Positions 1 through 7,749 are shown, numbered from the stretch's first letter. The stretch: DNA of 12,543 nucleotides from CAYXXN01 sp964469055 (GCA_964469055.1 CAYXXN010000082.1:1-12543), one strand, 5' to 3'. Notes: generated by a model from the letters alone, not told the origin. Program-made: numbers and translations.

Positions 1-6
1 CGGCGG

Positions 7-21
7 ATCCTCGGCTAGGAT
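7..21 (+). promoter_or_regulatory. Possible -10 element / small inverted repeat upstream of the sulfatase-like gene
   Basis: The window opens with ATCCT-CGGCT-AGGAT, a 5-bp inverted repeat, and TAGGAT at 16-21 has the TAnnnT form of a -10 element. A start site near 28 would give a leader of about 44 nt to the ATG at 72. Any -35 element would lie outside the window, and no clear Shine-Dalgarno precedes the ATG. This is weak evidence. The rest of 1-71 holds nothing else recognisable. Confidence 0.25.
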
Positions 22-71
22 GCAGCCGCCGCGCCCAGCAGCTCCAGCGCGCCGCCGTTCGCCGTCGAGTC

Positions 72-1484
72 ATGCTGTCGCGAGCCGTCACCGAGCCGAT
101 CCCTCGCCGAGCGCCGCGGGCCGGCTGGTTCGTTCTCGCGGCGATCCTCGCCTTGGCGGCCGCGTGCTCGCTTCCCGGACGCTCCCGTCAGCCCGACGTG
201 ATCCTCGTCGTGGTGGACACGCTGCGAGCGGATCACTTGACGCAGTACGGCTACGAACGGGGTACGAGCGTCGGCCTCACCGATTTCGCCGCCGAGGCGA
301 CCGTTTTTACCCATGCGTACTCGACCTCCTCCTGGACGGTTCCTAGCGTCGCCTCGCTGCTCACCGGCCAGCTCCCGGCCAGGCACGGGGTCGTCCGTCA
401 GAGCGAGGTCCTGCCGGACGAGCTGACGACCTTGGCCGAGACCCTCTCCGCTGCCGGCTGGCACAGCGCGGGCTTCAGCGGCAATGTGTTCGTCGGCTCG
501 CGCACCGGCTTCGACCAGGGGTTCGAGCACTTCAGCGGGCCCGGCCGCCGAGTGCTGGCCTACCCCGACGTCAGCGTGATGCTGGAGCAAGTCGAGGGCT
601 GGCTCCGGGAACTGTCCGGGTCGCGGACGCCGGTCTTCCTCTACTTCCAGCCCATGAACTGCCACGGTCCCTACCGCGTCCCAGCGGAGCGCGCTGCAGA
701 CCTCTTGGGCCGCCTGCCCAGCGATCGGTTCGACTACCAGGGCCCGCCGATGAAGGCGATCCTCAAAGGTGACCTTGCGGCCCGTGCAGATGTCACGCCC
801 GATCTCCTGGAGAGCCTCGTCGACCAGTACGACAGCGCTGTGCGGTACAGCCTCGACGCGGTGGGCGAGCTGCTCGACCGGCTGCGCGCCGAGGGCCGTT
901 ACGAGGACTCGCTGGTGATCGTCACCGCGGATCACGGCGAGGAACTGTTCGACCACGGTGGCTTCGGTCACGCTTATTCGCTGTTCGAGGAGGTGGTGCG
1001 CATCCCCCTCTGGATCAAGCTGCCTCGGCAAACCGAGGGCGCGGTCGTCGATCGGCCCGTCTCACTCGCCGATTTGGTTCCCACGATCCTCGAGGTGGTG
1101 GATCTCGTCCAGCCACTCGATCTCGATGGAGACTCGTTATTGCCGTTGCTCCGAAAGAACGCAGACTCCAGCGACTTCGACCGACGGCCGCTGGTCTTCG
1201 ACACGCGTTGGAAGCGCCGAGCCGTGGCGTCGGCGATCCTGCTGGGCCCCTACAAGTTGATCGAGATCGAGAGCGACTACGAGGGGCGGCGCAACGCCCG
1301 CCTGCTCTTCGACCTCGGGCAAGATCCTGGAGAGCGCCACGACCTGGCGAGCCGTGAACCGGAGACTGCCGAAGCGCTGGCCGCGAGGCTGCAGGCTTTC
1401 ACCGCGGGGCTTCCGCCGAGCAGCGAGGCCGAGGTCATCGAGCTAGAAGCCGAGGTCCTGGAGGCGCTCGGCTACGTGGACTGA
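72..1484 (+). CDS. Exported sulfatase-like hydrolase (alkaline phosphatase superfamily) with Thr at the nucleophile position
   Basis: A 470-residue protein of the sulfatase/alkaline-phosphatase superfamily, whose members cleave sulfate or phosphate esters with bound divalent metal. The N-terminus has an Arg-rich start and a hydrophobic segment (about 18-31) ending at Cys32 in a lipobox-like LAAAC, so it may be a lipoprotein. Metal-site motifs are visible: DTLRADH (D49), CHGPY (H198), and TADHGEELFDHGGFGH (D287, H288, H295, H300). The family signature C/S-x-P-x-R is replaced by T89-V-P-S-V before ASLLTG. The formylglycine precursor Cys/Ser is therefore Thr and the Arg is absent. Thr nucleophiles are known in phospho-transferring members (LtaS, EptA type), so phosphoester or phosphoglycerol chemistry is as plausible as sulfatase activity. 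The substrate cannot be read from the sequence. The gene ends 90 nt before the kinase gene on the same strand. Confidence 0.85.
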   Translation: MLSRAVTEPIPRRAPRAGWFVLAAILALAAACSLPGRSRQPDVILVVVDTLRADHLTQYGYERGTSVGLTDFAAEATVFTHAYSTSSWTVPSVASLLTGQLPARHGVVRQSEVLPDELTTLAETLSAAGWHSAGFSGNVFVGSRTGFDQGFEHFSGPGRRVLAYPDVSVMLEQVEGWLRELSGSRTPVFLYFQPMNCHGPYRVPAERAADLLGRLPSDRFDYQGPPMKAILKGDLAARADVTPDLLESLVDQYDSAVRYSLDAVGELLDRLRAEGRYEDSLVIVTADHGEELFDHGGFGHAYSLFEEVVRIPLWIKLPRQTEGAVVDRPVSLADLVPTILEVVDLVQPLDLDGDSLLPLLRKNADSSDFDRRPLVFDTRWKRRAVASAILLGPYKLIEIESDYEGRRNARLLFDLGQDPGERHDLASREPETAEALAARLQAFTAGLPPSSEAEVIELEAEVLEALGYVD

Positions 1485-1485
1485 A

Positions 1486-1532
1486 CCGCGGGCCACCGCC
1501 GCGGAGCCCGCTGGGGGGCGTTGCCGACGCCC
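1486..1532 (+). terminator. Two GC hairpins after the sulfatase-like gene (possible weak terminator)
   Basis: CCGCGG (1486-1491) pairs with CCGCGG (1499-1504) across a 7-nt loop. GGGCGT (1516-1521) pairs with ACGCCC (1527-1532) across TGCCG. No T-tract follows either hairpin, so intrinsic termination is uncertain. They fill the spacer between two co-oriented genes and may slow or stop read-through. Confidence 0.3.
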
Positions 1533-1549
1533 TCGGCCGGTGGCGTCTT

Positions 1550-1558
1550 TGCTACCAT
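1550..1558 (+). promoter_or_regulatory. Extended -10-like element before the kinase gene
   Basis: TGCTACCAT matches TGnTAnnnT, an extended -10. Transcription from about 1565 would leave only about 10 nt before the ATG at 1575. No convincing -35 lies 16-18 bp upstream, and no Shine-Dalgarno precedes 1575. The same TGnTAnnnT form recurs before other transcription units in this window (7772, 8004, 9190). Confidence 0.35.
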
Positions 1559-1574
1559 GCTCGCGTCGTGCCCC

Positions 1575-3421
1575 ATGAGTGAGACCGGCGCGCGGAGTCG
1601 CTTCGAGGTTGTGCGCCTCATCGGCCGCGGCGCCATGGGGGCGGTCTACCTGGCCGAGGACACCGTCATCGGCCGGCGGGTGGCCTTGAAGACGGTCAAC
1701 CTCGACGCCTTGCAAGATCAGCCCGTGGAGCGCCAGCGCCCGCCGCTGGCGGCCGAGGCGCGCACCGCCGGACGCCTCTCCCACCCCAACATCGTCGCCG
1801 TTCACGATGTGCTCGAGGCGGCCGACGGGCGGTCGCTGTCCATCGCCATGGAGTACGTCGAGGGAACGAACCTTGCCGACGTGCTGCGGCACGGCCCACC
1901 GCCGTCGCTGGAGAAATCCCTCGATATCGTCGCCCAGATCGCCGACGGCCTCGCCTACGCCCACGCGCAGGGGGTCGTGCACCGCGACATCAAGCCGGAG
2001 AACATCCTGCTGACCGTCGACGGTCGGGTCAAGATCGCGGACTTCGGCATCGCCCATCTCATCGACAGCGCGCTGGCGGAGGATTTCCGCTTCCTCGGCA
2101 CGCCGAGCTACATGGCGCCGGAGCGCATCCGCGGCGGCGAGGTCGACCAGCGGAGCGATCTCTTCTCGGTGGGCGTCGTGCTCTACGAGCTGCTCACCCG
2201 CCGCCTGCCGTTCGATGGCGACAGCGTGGCGGCGGTGACGCGCCGCATCGTCGCCGAGGAATTCACGCCGCTCGAGCAACACCTCCCGGACGCGCCGGCC
2301 GCCGTGCTGGCCATCGTCCGCAAGGCGCTCGACAAGGATCCCCAGCGCCGCCACGGCTCGGCGGTCGAGATGGCGGCGGACCTGCGACGCGCGCTGGCCG
2401 GTCGCGAGCAACTGCGCCAGACGNNNNNNNNNNGCCCACCGCCCTGCTGCCGCCGATCGAGCTGCCACCGTTGCCACCGTTGCCCACCCCCTCGCCGGCT
2501 ACATCGACTCCCGCCACAGCCCCGGCGCGCCGCGGGCGGCCGGCGTGGATCTGGGCGGCGGCGGCCGCCGGTCTCGCGGGCTTGGCGGTGGTGGCTTGGG
2601 CGTTGCTGTCACCGTCCGCGCCGGCGCGCCAGGTCGCGGTCGTCGCGACGCCGACCCGAGCGGCGCACCTCGAGGCCTTGCAGGCGGGCCTCGAGCGCTT
2701 GCGCGCCGGCGACCCGCGGGGCGCCGAGGCCTTCCTGCGCAGCGCCGGGCTGCTTGCGCCCGACTCCCAGCGGACGGCCCTGCTGCGCGAGCTGGCAGCG
2801 CGCCAACTGGCGATGAACGAGCGCGCCGAGCAGGAGCTCATTGTGCGCGACCACCTCGATCGAGCTCGTGCGGAGCTCGCCGGGCGCCGCATCGGCGCCG
2901 CCCGCGCGGCGCTGGAGGCGGCACGGGCGCTCGATCCGGAACGCGCCGACCTGGCCGAGCTGGAGCGCGCCCTGACGGGGGACACGCGGCCGGTCAGGGC
3001 CGTCCAGCCGGCGGCGCCCGCCCCCGTCTCGGCGGGATCGGCGACCGTGGCCACCGTCGAAGCGCCTCCCGTCCTCGCCCTCGAGACGCCCGCCGAGTCC
3101 GACACGGCCAGCTTGTTGCTCGATTTCCAGAGTGAGATCCCGCGCGGCGCCCTGACGCTCTATTCCGGCGATCGCCAGATCTTCCGCGAGGGCTTCCGCT
3201 TCGTCGAGAAGACCCGTTTCCTCGTCACCCGCGGGGTGGCCGGCTCCTTCAGCCGCACCCTGGAGCACGCGGTGGGGGACCTCGACCTGCGCCTCTACCT
3301 GTCCTTGCCCAAGCTGCAGACGCAGGTCGTGCGAGTCGAGGGCCACTTGCGGGGCGGCGTGACCCGGGTGCTGCGCATCCGCGTCGCGGCCGACGGCGGC
3401 TTCACGGCTCGCCTGCAGTAG
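1575..3421 (+). CDS. Membrane-anchored Ser/Thr protein kinase (PknB-like) with TPR-like sensor region; interrupted by a 10-N gap
   Basis: The cytoplasmic kinase domain (residues about 10-275) has all catalytic motifs: Gly loop GRGAMG (17-22), K39 in VALK, E61, HRD 136-138 with KPEN, DFG 156-158, APE 181-183 and D195. A Pro-rich linker follows, then one transmembrane helix (nt 2543-2608), a TPR-like helical segment (about 2650-2980) and a C-terminal beta-rich domain of roughly 105 residues (3098-3418). The frame before the gap (to 2423) differs from that after it. Read back to the gap, the downstream frame stays open and Pro-rich (PTALLPPIELPPLPPLP), so one continuous gene is the best reading. 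The true gap length would then be 2 modulo 3. The start is set at ATG 1575 because MSETGARSRFEVV leads straight into the kinase fold; ATG 1557 and TTG 1521 are in-frame alternatives. The ligand is unknown. The stop overlaps the TatD start. Confidence 0.9.
2424..2433. other. Assembly gap (10 N) inside the kinase gene
   Basis: Ten Ns interrupt the kinase coding sequence between the catalytic domain and the Pro-rich juxtamembrane linker. Ten is a common placeholder, so the real length is unknown. Frame continuity across the gap requires a true length of 2 modulo 3. Confidence 0.95.
2465..2482 (+). repeat. Tandem 9-bp repeat (CCACCGTTG x2) next to the gap
   Basis: CCACCGTTG occurs twice head-to-tail (2465-2473 and 2474-2482), followed by a partial CCCACC. 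In frame it encodes alternating Pro and Leu in the kinase linker. Low-complexity Pro-rich DNA of this kind plausibly caused the neighbouring assembly gap, and more copies may be missing there. Confidence 0.7.
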
Positions 3422-4191
3422 TGATCGACACCCACGCCCATCTCTGCGACCCGGTGTTCGCGAACGACCTGTCGGAGGTGCTGGCGCGAGCCCGAGCCGC
3501 CGGGGTGGAAGCCATCGTCGCCGTGGGCGAGACACTGGCCGACGCCGAACGCAACCTCGAGTTGGCGGCGGCGCACCCCGACCTCGTGCGGCCGGCGGCC
3601 GGCTTGTTTCCCACGGTCCTCGATGCCGACCATGCCGATCGTCTGATCGCCTGGATACGGGCCCATCGCGGCTCGCTGGCGGCGATCGGCGAAGTGGGCC
3701 TCGACCACTGGCGAGTCGAGGAGGGGCCGGCGCGCGACCTGCAGCGCGAGATCTTCCTGCGCTTCGTCGACCTGGCGGCGGATCTCGACCTGCCTCTCAA
3801 CGTCCACTCGCGCGCCGCCGGGCGGGCGACCATCGAGCTGCTGCTGGAGCGCGGCGCCCGGCGCGTGCAGCTCCATGCCTTCGACGGCCGCGCGGCCGCC
3901 GCCCTGCCGGGGGCCGAGGCGGGCTACTTCTTCTCGGTGCCGCCCTCGGTCGTACGCTCGGTGCAAAAGCAGAAGCTGGTGCGCCGGCTTCCTCTGGAGT
4001 GTCTCCTGCTGGAGACCGACAGCCCCGTCCTGGGAGCCGATCCAGGGGCGCGCAACGAGCCCGACCAGGTGACGGTGTCCCTGGCGGCGATCGCCGGCCT
4101 CAAGGAGCTGGACCCCGCCGCCGTGCTGGAGATCGTCGCCGCCAACACCCGTGCCCTGTACGGCGACCTGGCGGGGGTTCTCAGCGGTTGA
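3421..4191 (+). CDS. TatD-family metal-dependent hydrolase (putative DNase)
   Basis: A 256-residue TIM-barrel amidohydrolase of the TatD family. These proteins are cytoplasmic metal-dependent nucleases or phosphodiesterases linked to DNA quality control or D-Tyr-tRNA processing, and roles differ among paralogues. The expected metal ligands are present in order: H5 and H7 in MIDTHAHL, E91 in AAIGEVGLDH, H129 in LNVHSR, H152 in VQLHAFDG and D200 in ETDSPVLG. Length matches the family (about 255-265). Translation starts at GTG 3421, whose G is the last base of the kinase TAG stop; this 1-nt overlap points to translational coupling. MIDTHAHL at the very N-terminus confirms the start. The 3' end overlaps the convergent peptidase gene by 11 bp. 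The specific substrate is not evident. Confidence 0.9.
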   Translation: MIDTHAHLCDPVFANDLSEVLARARAAGVEAIVAVGETLADAERNLELAAAHPDLVRPAAGLFPTVLDADHADRLIAWIRAHRGSLAAIGEVGLDHWRVEEGPARDLQREIFLRFVDLAADLDLPLNVHSRAAGRATIELLLERGARRVQLHAFDGRAAAALPGAEAGYFFSVPPSVVRSVQKQKLVRRLPLECLLLETDSPVLGADPGARNEPDQVTVSLAAIAGLKELDPAAVLEIVAANTRALYGDLAGVLSG

Positions 4192-5434
4192 AGGCGACCT
4201 GTTGGGTGAGCCACAGCCCGAAGTCGCGTTCGAGCTCGGCCGTGGTCCGCCCGAGGTGACTCTCGAGCAGCGTTGGCGACGGCTCGCTCCCGGACGCGGC
4301 CTCGCCGAGGAAGTCGCGGAAGCTCGCCGCCCGCATGCCGTTCTCGCCGTCGAGCAAGAAGCGGATGAGCATGGCGCTTTGAGCGTAGTGCACCGGTCGC
4401 CGCTGGGGCTCGACGAAGCGTACCCACGACATGTCGAACAGCTCGGGTAGGGGAGCCAGATCCCCCTGTCTCCACCACTCGAGCAGTTTTCGGTGCGAGG
4501 CTTGCGCGCCGCTCTGTTCGACGACGATCGTGCCGTCACGAGAGTTCGGACGGGTCAACCGCGTCGAGCCTCCCCAGCTGCCCAGCTCGAGTCGGCCGTC
4601 ACGACCCACCTCGCTCCAGGCGAGGTCGTTGGCGAGACCCTCTTCCAGCCATGCTGGTAAGGGTCGGTGGAAGACGGCGCGGTTCAAGAGGTGCACCATC
4701 TCGTGCACCAGGATGGTCATCACCTCATCGGTCGCGTCGCGGCCGGCGTACAGTGCGGCGATGCCGTAGAGCGCATGACCGCGCGCCGCGAGGTCGGCGA
4801 TCTCCTGCGTCTCACCGACGAAGGCCTGGTAGTCGCGGGCCCGCGAGTAGAGGACGACGGCCCCGGCTGGTGCCGCCTCCGGCGCCAACCCGTAGCGTTC
4901 CGCGTAGGCCGCCGGTAGCTGATCGCCGACGCCCTGCAGACGCCGGATGCGGCGAGGGTCGATGGCGTCGGTGTACAAGGGAAACGGCCCCAGGCGTCCC
5001 GCCGCAGAGATCGCGTCGAGGTGGCCGAGGGCTGCCGCGAGACGGTCGGCTGCCGGATCCGGCACGGCGGTCAGCAGGTCGAGCACGAGCGTTGCGCCGG
5101 CCGTAGCGCCGTCGCGATCCAGCGGCGCGGGACGGAAGTGAGCCGCGGCCGTGCCCTCCGGAGCGAACCAGCAGAGCCGGCCATCGTGCCGCACTCGCGC
5201 CCACTCCTTGTCGCGCTCGATCACCTCCAGCTCGGTGTCGACGTCGAGGATCGCGACGGTCGCGGCCCTCGGATCCGGCTCGCTGTAGAGCCGGCTTCCC
5301 GCGCGGGCCAGCACCCGCTCGCTGGCGGGAGCGAGGTCGAACGCCGAGGGCTTGCCCAGGGGCGCCTCCTGCGCGGCGCCGGGCGTCGGCGTGAGCAGCA
5401 GCAACGCGAGGCCAGCGAGCGCCAGACGCGCCAT
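4181..5434 (-). CDS. Secreted zinc metallopeptidase, peptidase MA-like, with N-terminal SH3-like segment
   Basis: A 417-residue exported protein. The signal peptide MARLALAGLALLLLTPTPG-AAQ is typical, with cleavage near residue 21. Residues about 42-92 look like a bacterial SH3-type beta domain (SRLYSEPDPRAATVAILDV, then WARVRHDGRLCWF). The catalytic part carries H244-E-M-V-H248 followed by PAWLEEGLA, with E265 the probable third zinc ligand. That is the gluzincin pattern of the peptidase MA family, whose natural substrates are mostly unknown. The ATG abuts the TGA of the upstream VWA-like gene with no intervening base (TGAATG on the minus strand), so the two are co-translated. The stop lies 11 bp inside the 3' end of the convergent TatD gene. 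It is expected to act in the periplasm or outside the cell, possibly on envelope proteins or peptidoglycan; that role is an inference. Confidence 0.85.
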   Translation of the reverse strand: MARLALAGLALLLLTPTPGAAQEAPLGKPSAFDLAPASERVLARAGSRLYSEPDPRAATVAILDVDTELEVIERDKEWARVRHDGRLCWFAPEGTAAAHFRPAPLDRDGATAGATLVLDLLTAVPDPAADRLAAALGHLDAISAAGRLGPFPLYTDAIDPRRIRRLQGVGDQLPAAYAERYGLAPEAAPAGAVVLYSRARDYQAFVGETQEIADLAARGHALYGIAALYAGRDATDEVMTILVHEMVHLLNRAVFHRPLPAWLEEGLANDLAWSEVGRDGRLELGSWGGSTRLTRPNSRDGTIVVEQSGAQASHRKLLEWWRQGDLAPLPELFDMSWVRFVEPQRRPVHYAQSAMLIRFLLDGENGMRAASFRDFLGEAASGSEPSPTLLESHLGRTTAELERDFGLWLTQQVAFNR

Positions 5435-6769
5435 TCACATCGCCAGGCTGACGCCCTGCGCGCGGTCGGTGAGCGTGATCCGCTGCGGCAGGTGGGTGCC
5501 CTCCACCCAGACGATGCGTTGGCGCTCGAGCGCCCGGCGCAGTTCCTTCGCGGCCGTCTCGAGGCGGGTCACGGTCGAGACATCGATCGCCTCGCCCCAA
5601 GCGGTCGCCGCCGTCGTACGGCTCGCGCGCCAGACGACGAGCGGCACCCGCAGGGCCCGCAGGTAGCCGCGCACGGTCTCGGGATCGAACTGGCTGGCGT
5701 CGGCGGGGTCGGCGCCCAGCACGAGGAGGACGGCCCGCCGTCGGGCGCCGGCCGCCGCCTCCACGCCGGCCGCGGCGACGGCGTCGGCGAGGCGCTGGGC
5801 GGCGCTGCGGGGTGGGGTGGCGCGCACGCTCTGGAGGAGCCAGAGGAGCCCACCTTCGTCCGCCGTGTACACGTCGCTGGGGGTGAACAACTGCACCGAG
5901 TAGTCGGGGCGACGCAAGGTGCGCTCGAAGGTGGAGATGAGGCGGAGACGATGATCCCGGGCGAGGCGCGCTACGAAGCGGTAGCTCGGTGGGCCGACGA
6001 CGGCCACGCCCGGGCCTCCCAATCCGAGGCCACTTCGCCGCAGCGAGTGCCTCCAGCCCGTCAGCCCGTCGAGATCGGGCTGCGCGCCCTGGTCGCGGAC
6101 GACGAGCACGTCGGCCGGGCCGACGTCCACCGCCACGACCTCGAGCGTCTCGCCGTCGCGGGAGAGCCAGCCCGTCATCCCTGCCGCCTCGGGCAGCTCG
6201 CGATCGCGGTCGAGCGCCAGCGGCACGCCGGTGAGATCGCGCTCGATGCGGTCGGCGTAGGTGCCGCCGAAGGTAGCTTCCAGCACGGAGCTCACGCCGC
6301 CCGCGAAGGTCAGCTCGGCGCGCAGGAGGTGGAGCTGCTCCGGATCGTGGGTCGGCAGGGCAAAGCGCCGCGGATCCTCGACGGCGAGCGGCCGGCCGTC
6401 GAGCGTCAGCACGACCGCCGTGGGCTCGCGATCGGCGATGCTGTCCCAGGAGAGGCGCCCGACGACCCCCTTCCCGTCCTGCCCGCCTTCGAGGAGCAAC
6501 TGCGCCTCGGCCGGCGGTCGCGGGAGGTTGAGCCACTGGGCGGCCCGCCCGACCTCGCGTCCGTCGGCGGCGAAGGCGACAGCCTCCAACCGGCGAGGCG
6601 CCAGCGTTCGGCCGAGGTCGCAAGGCACCCGCCAGGGCTGCGCTTCGATGCGTTGCGCCAGCTCCCCGTCGAGCAGGAGGTCCACCCGCGCCACCTCAGG
6701 CGCCACCATCACCTCCACGGGCTGAACGCCCAGGACGAGGCCGAGGAAGAGGGTGGCGAAGGCGATCAC
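5435..6769 (-). CDS. Exported hypothetical protein with Ig-like N-terminus and VWA-like C-terminal half lacking a visible MIDAS
   Basis: A 444-residue protein starting at GTG 6769, with a hydrophobic N-terminus (MIAFATLFLGLVLGVQPVEV) that looks like a signal peptide. Residues about 18-85 read as a beta-sandwich (VDLLLDGELAQRIEAQPWRV, ending in AQWLNLPRPP). The C-terminal half has alternating hydrophobic strands and helices, including RAVLLVLGADPAD and VPLVVWRAS (345-383), resembling part of a von Willebrand A fold. I see no DxSxS metal-binding motif, so it is either degenerate or a different fold. No enzyme motif is evident. Its TGA abuts the ATG of the peptidase MA gene, which implies a two-gene operon and a joint function such as substrate presentation or peptidase control; that is inference. 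The divergent gene begins 32 bp away. Confidence 0.7.
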   Translation of the reverse strand: MIAFATLFLGLVLGVQPVEVMVAPEVARVDLLLDGELAQRIEAQPWRVPCDLGRTLAPRRLEAVAFAADGREVGRAAQWLNLPRPPAEAQLLLEGGQDGKGVVGRLSWDSIADREPTAVVLTLDGRPLAVEDPRRFALPTHDPEQLHLLRAELTFAGGVSSVLEATFGGTYADRIERDLTGVPLALDRDRELPEAAGMTGWLSRDGETLEVVAVDVGPADVLVVRDQGAQPDLDGLTGWRHSLRRSGLGLGGPGVAVVGPPSYRFVARLARDHRLRLISTFERTLRRPDYSVQLFTPSDVYTADEGGLLWLLQSVRATPPRSAAQRLADAVAAAGVEAAAGARRRAVLLVLGADPADASQFDPETVRGYLRALRVPLVVWRASRTTAATAWGEAIDVSTVTRLETAAKELRRALERQRIVWVEGTHLPQRITLTDRAQGVSLAM

Positions 6770-6801
6770 GGGAACAGGACGCGAGCGCCGACTGTTCTAC
6801 C
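6770..6801. promoter_or_regulatory. Short divergent promoter region between two exported-protein genes
   Basis: Only 32 bp separate the GTG of the VWA-like gene (minus) from the ATG at 6802 (plus). Plus-strand TACCAT at 6798-6803 could be a -10 giving transcription from about 6810, close to the second in-frame ATG at 6811, so a leaderless mRNA is possible. On the minus strand, TAGAAC (6799-6794) is a weak -10 candidate. No good -35 is visible on either strand. Any promoters must overlap the coding starts. Confidence 0.3.
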
Positions 6802-7701
6802 ATGGTGACCATGTCGGGGTACGGCCGCGCCTGGGGGCTCTTCGTCGCGGGGCTCGTCGCGGCTCCCGCGGCGGCCGACGTCGTCCATCTCGCCAACGGC
6901 CGCGAGTTCGACGGCGTCGTCGCGAGTGCGAGCGGGGACTCCGTTCGCATCCGCTTCGAGTTCGGCGAAATCGCGCTGCCGGCGCGGCTGGTGGCGTCGG
7001 TCGAGAAGGGCGGCTCACCGCTCGCCGAGTTCGAGGAGCGGCGCACGGCACTGGCCGCCCGCGCGGAGGCGAGTGGTAAGGACTGGCTGGAGTTGGCGCG
7101 CTGGGCTCGGGCGAGGGGCCTCGATCACGGGGCGGCGCAAGCCGCTCTGCAGGCCGTCGAGTTCACGCCTGCGCCGGAGGGCGCCACGGCGCTGCTCGCC
7201 GCGCTGGGCTTCGTGCAGGACGAAGCCTCCGGCCAGTGGCTGCGCTACGAGGAGGCGATGTCACGGCGCGGTTTGGTGCCGTTCCGTGGGGCTTGGGTGA
7301 CACGAGCCGAGGCGGCAGCCCTCTTGGCCGCCGAGGCTCGCGAGCGGGAGAACCTGGCGACCTCCTATCGCGACGACCGCCTGACCCGCGCGGTGGAGCT
7401 GCTCGCGCTGGCCCAGCTCGCCGAGGCCAGGACCGCGCGGCCGCCGATGATCGGCGTGCCGCTCTACGGCTTTCCCGTCGTCGTCAGCCCGGGTTTCGTT
7501 CACGTGAAGCAGCACGTGACGCCCCTGCCCTGGGCACCCGGCCAGCGGGACGTCCTCGACGACCTGCTCCACCGCAATCCCGGCAGTCTGCTGCCGGTGG
7601 GCGACCCCTCGCGAGTCATCCGGTCGCGTTTCTCGTCAACCGGCTCGAAGGTCGGCCGCGCGGATGGGGCCGCCAGCGCCCCGCACCGGCTCCCGGGCTA
7701 G
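6802..7701 (+). CDS. Exported hypothetical protein (SH3-like beta domain plus WVT-type repeat segment)
   Basis: A 299-residue protein with no recognised enzymatic motif. The N-terminus is a signal peptide (GLFVAGLVAAPAAA, cleavage near residue 26). It is followed by a small beta domain (about 27-68, DVVHLANGREFDGVV) of a kind common in exported proteins. Residues about 95-135 are helical and TPR-like. Residues 136-170 (LGFVQDEASGQWLRYEEA, then RGLVPFRGAWVTRAEA) resemble the GxW..EEa..RGlV...G.WVt..E motif I recall from exported proteins of Planctomycetes and related phyla; this is from memory and of unknown function. The C-terminal 40 residues are low-complexity and basic. ATG 6802 and ATG 6811 are both possible starts. 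It is transcribed divergently from the VWA-like/peptidase operon and could belong to the same envelope function. Confidence 0.7.
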   Translation: MVTMSGYGRAWGLFVAGLVAAPAAADVVHLANGREFDGVVASASGDSVRIRFEFGEIALPARLVASVEKGGSPLAEFEERRTALAARAEASGKDWLELARWARARGLDHGAAQAALQAVEFTPAPEGATALLAALGFVQDEASGQWLRYEEAMSRRGLVPFRGAWVTRAEAAALLAAEARERENLATSYRDDRLTRAVELLALAQLAEARTARPPMIGVPLYGFPVVVSPGFVHVKQHVTPLPWAPGQRDVLDDLLHRNPGSLLPVGDPSRVIRSRFSSTGSKVGRADGAASAPHRLPG

Positions 7702-7749
7702 CCGTAGCTCTCCCAGGGCTGGAACGCTTGCTTGGAGGGCGACAGGGTG

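Noticed and set aside
15..1031. 338-residue minus-strand open frame opposite the sulfatase-like gene
   Set aside because: It is an antisense shadow; the plus frame carries the complete metal-site motifs and a signal peptide.
1443..2477. Minus-strand open frame across the kinase and the N gap
   Set aside because: It reads through Ns and is antisense to a kinase domain with every catalytic motif.
2471..3421. Separate gene for a TM/TPR protein starting at TTG 2471
   Set aside because: The frame is open back to the gap and encodes a Pro-rich linker, so it is better read as the C-terminal half of the kinase.
4812..6808. Very long open frames on both strands (about 600 residues each) over the peptidase and VWA-like genes
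   Set aside because: These are GC-driven shadow frames, highly Arg/Pro/Ala/Gly-rich. The 5434-4181 and 6769-5435 frames instead have signal peptides, the HEMVH motif and a perfect TGAATG junction.
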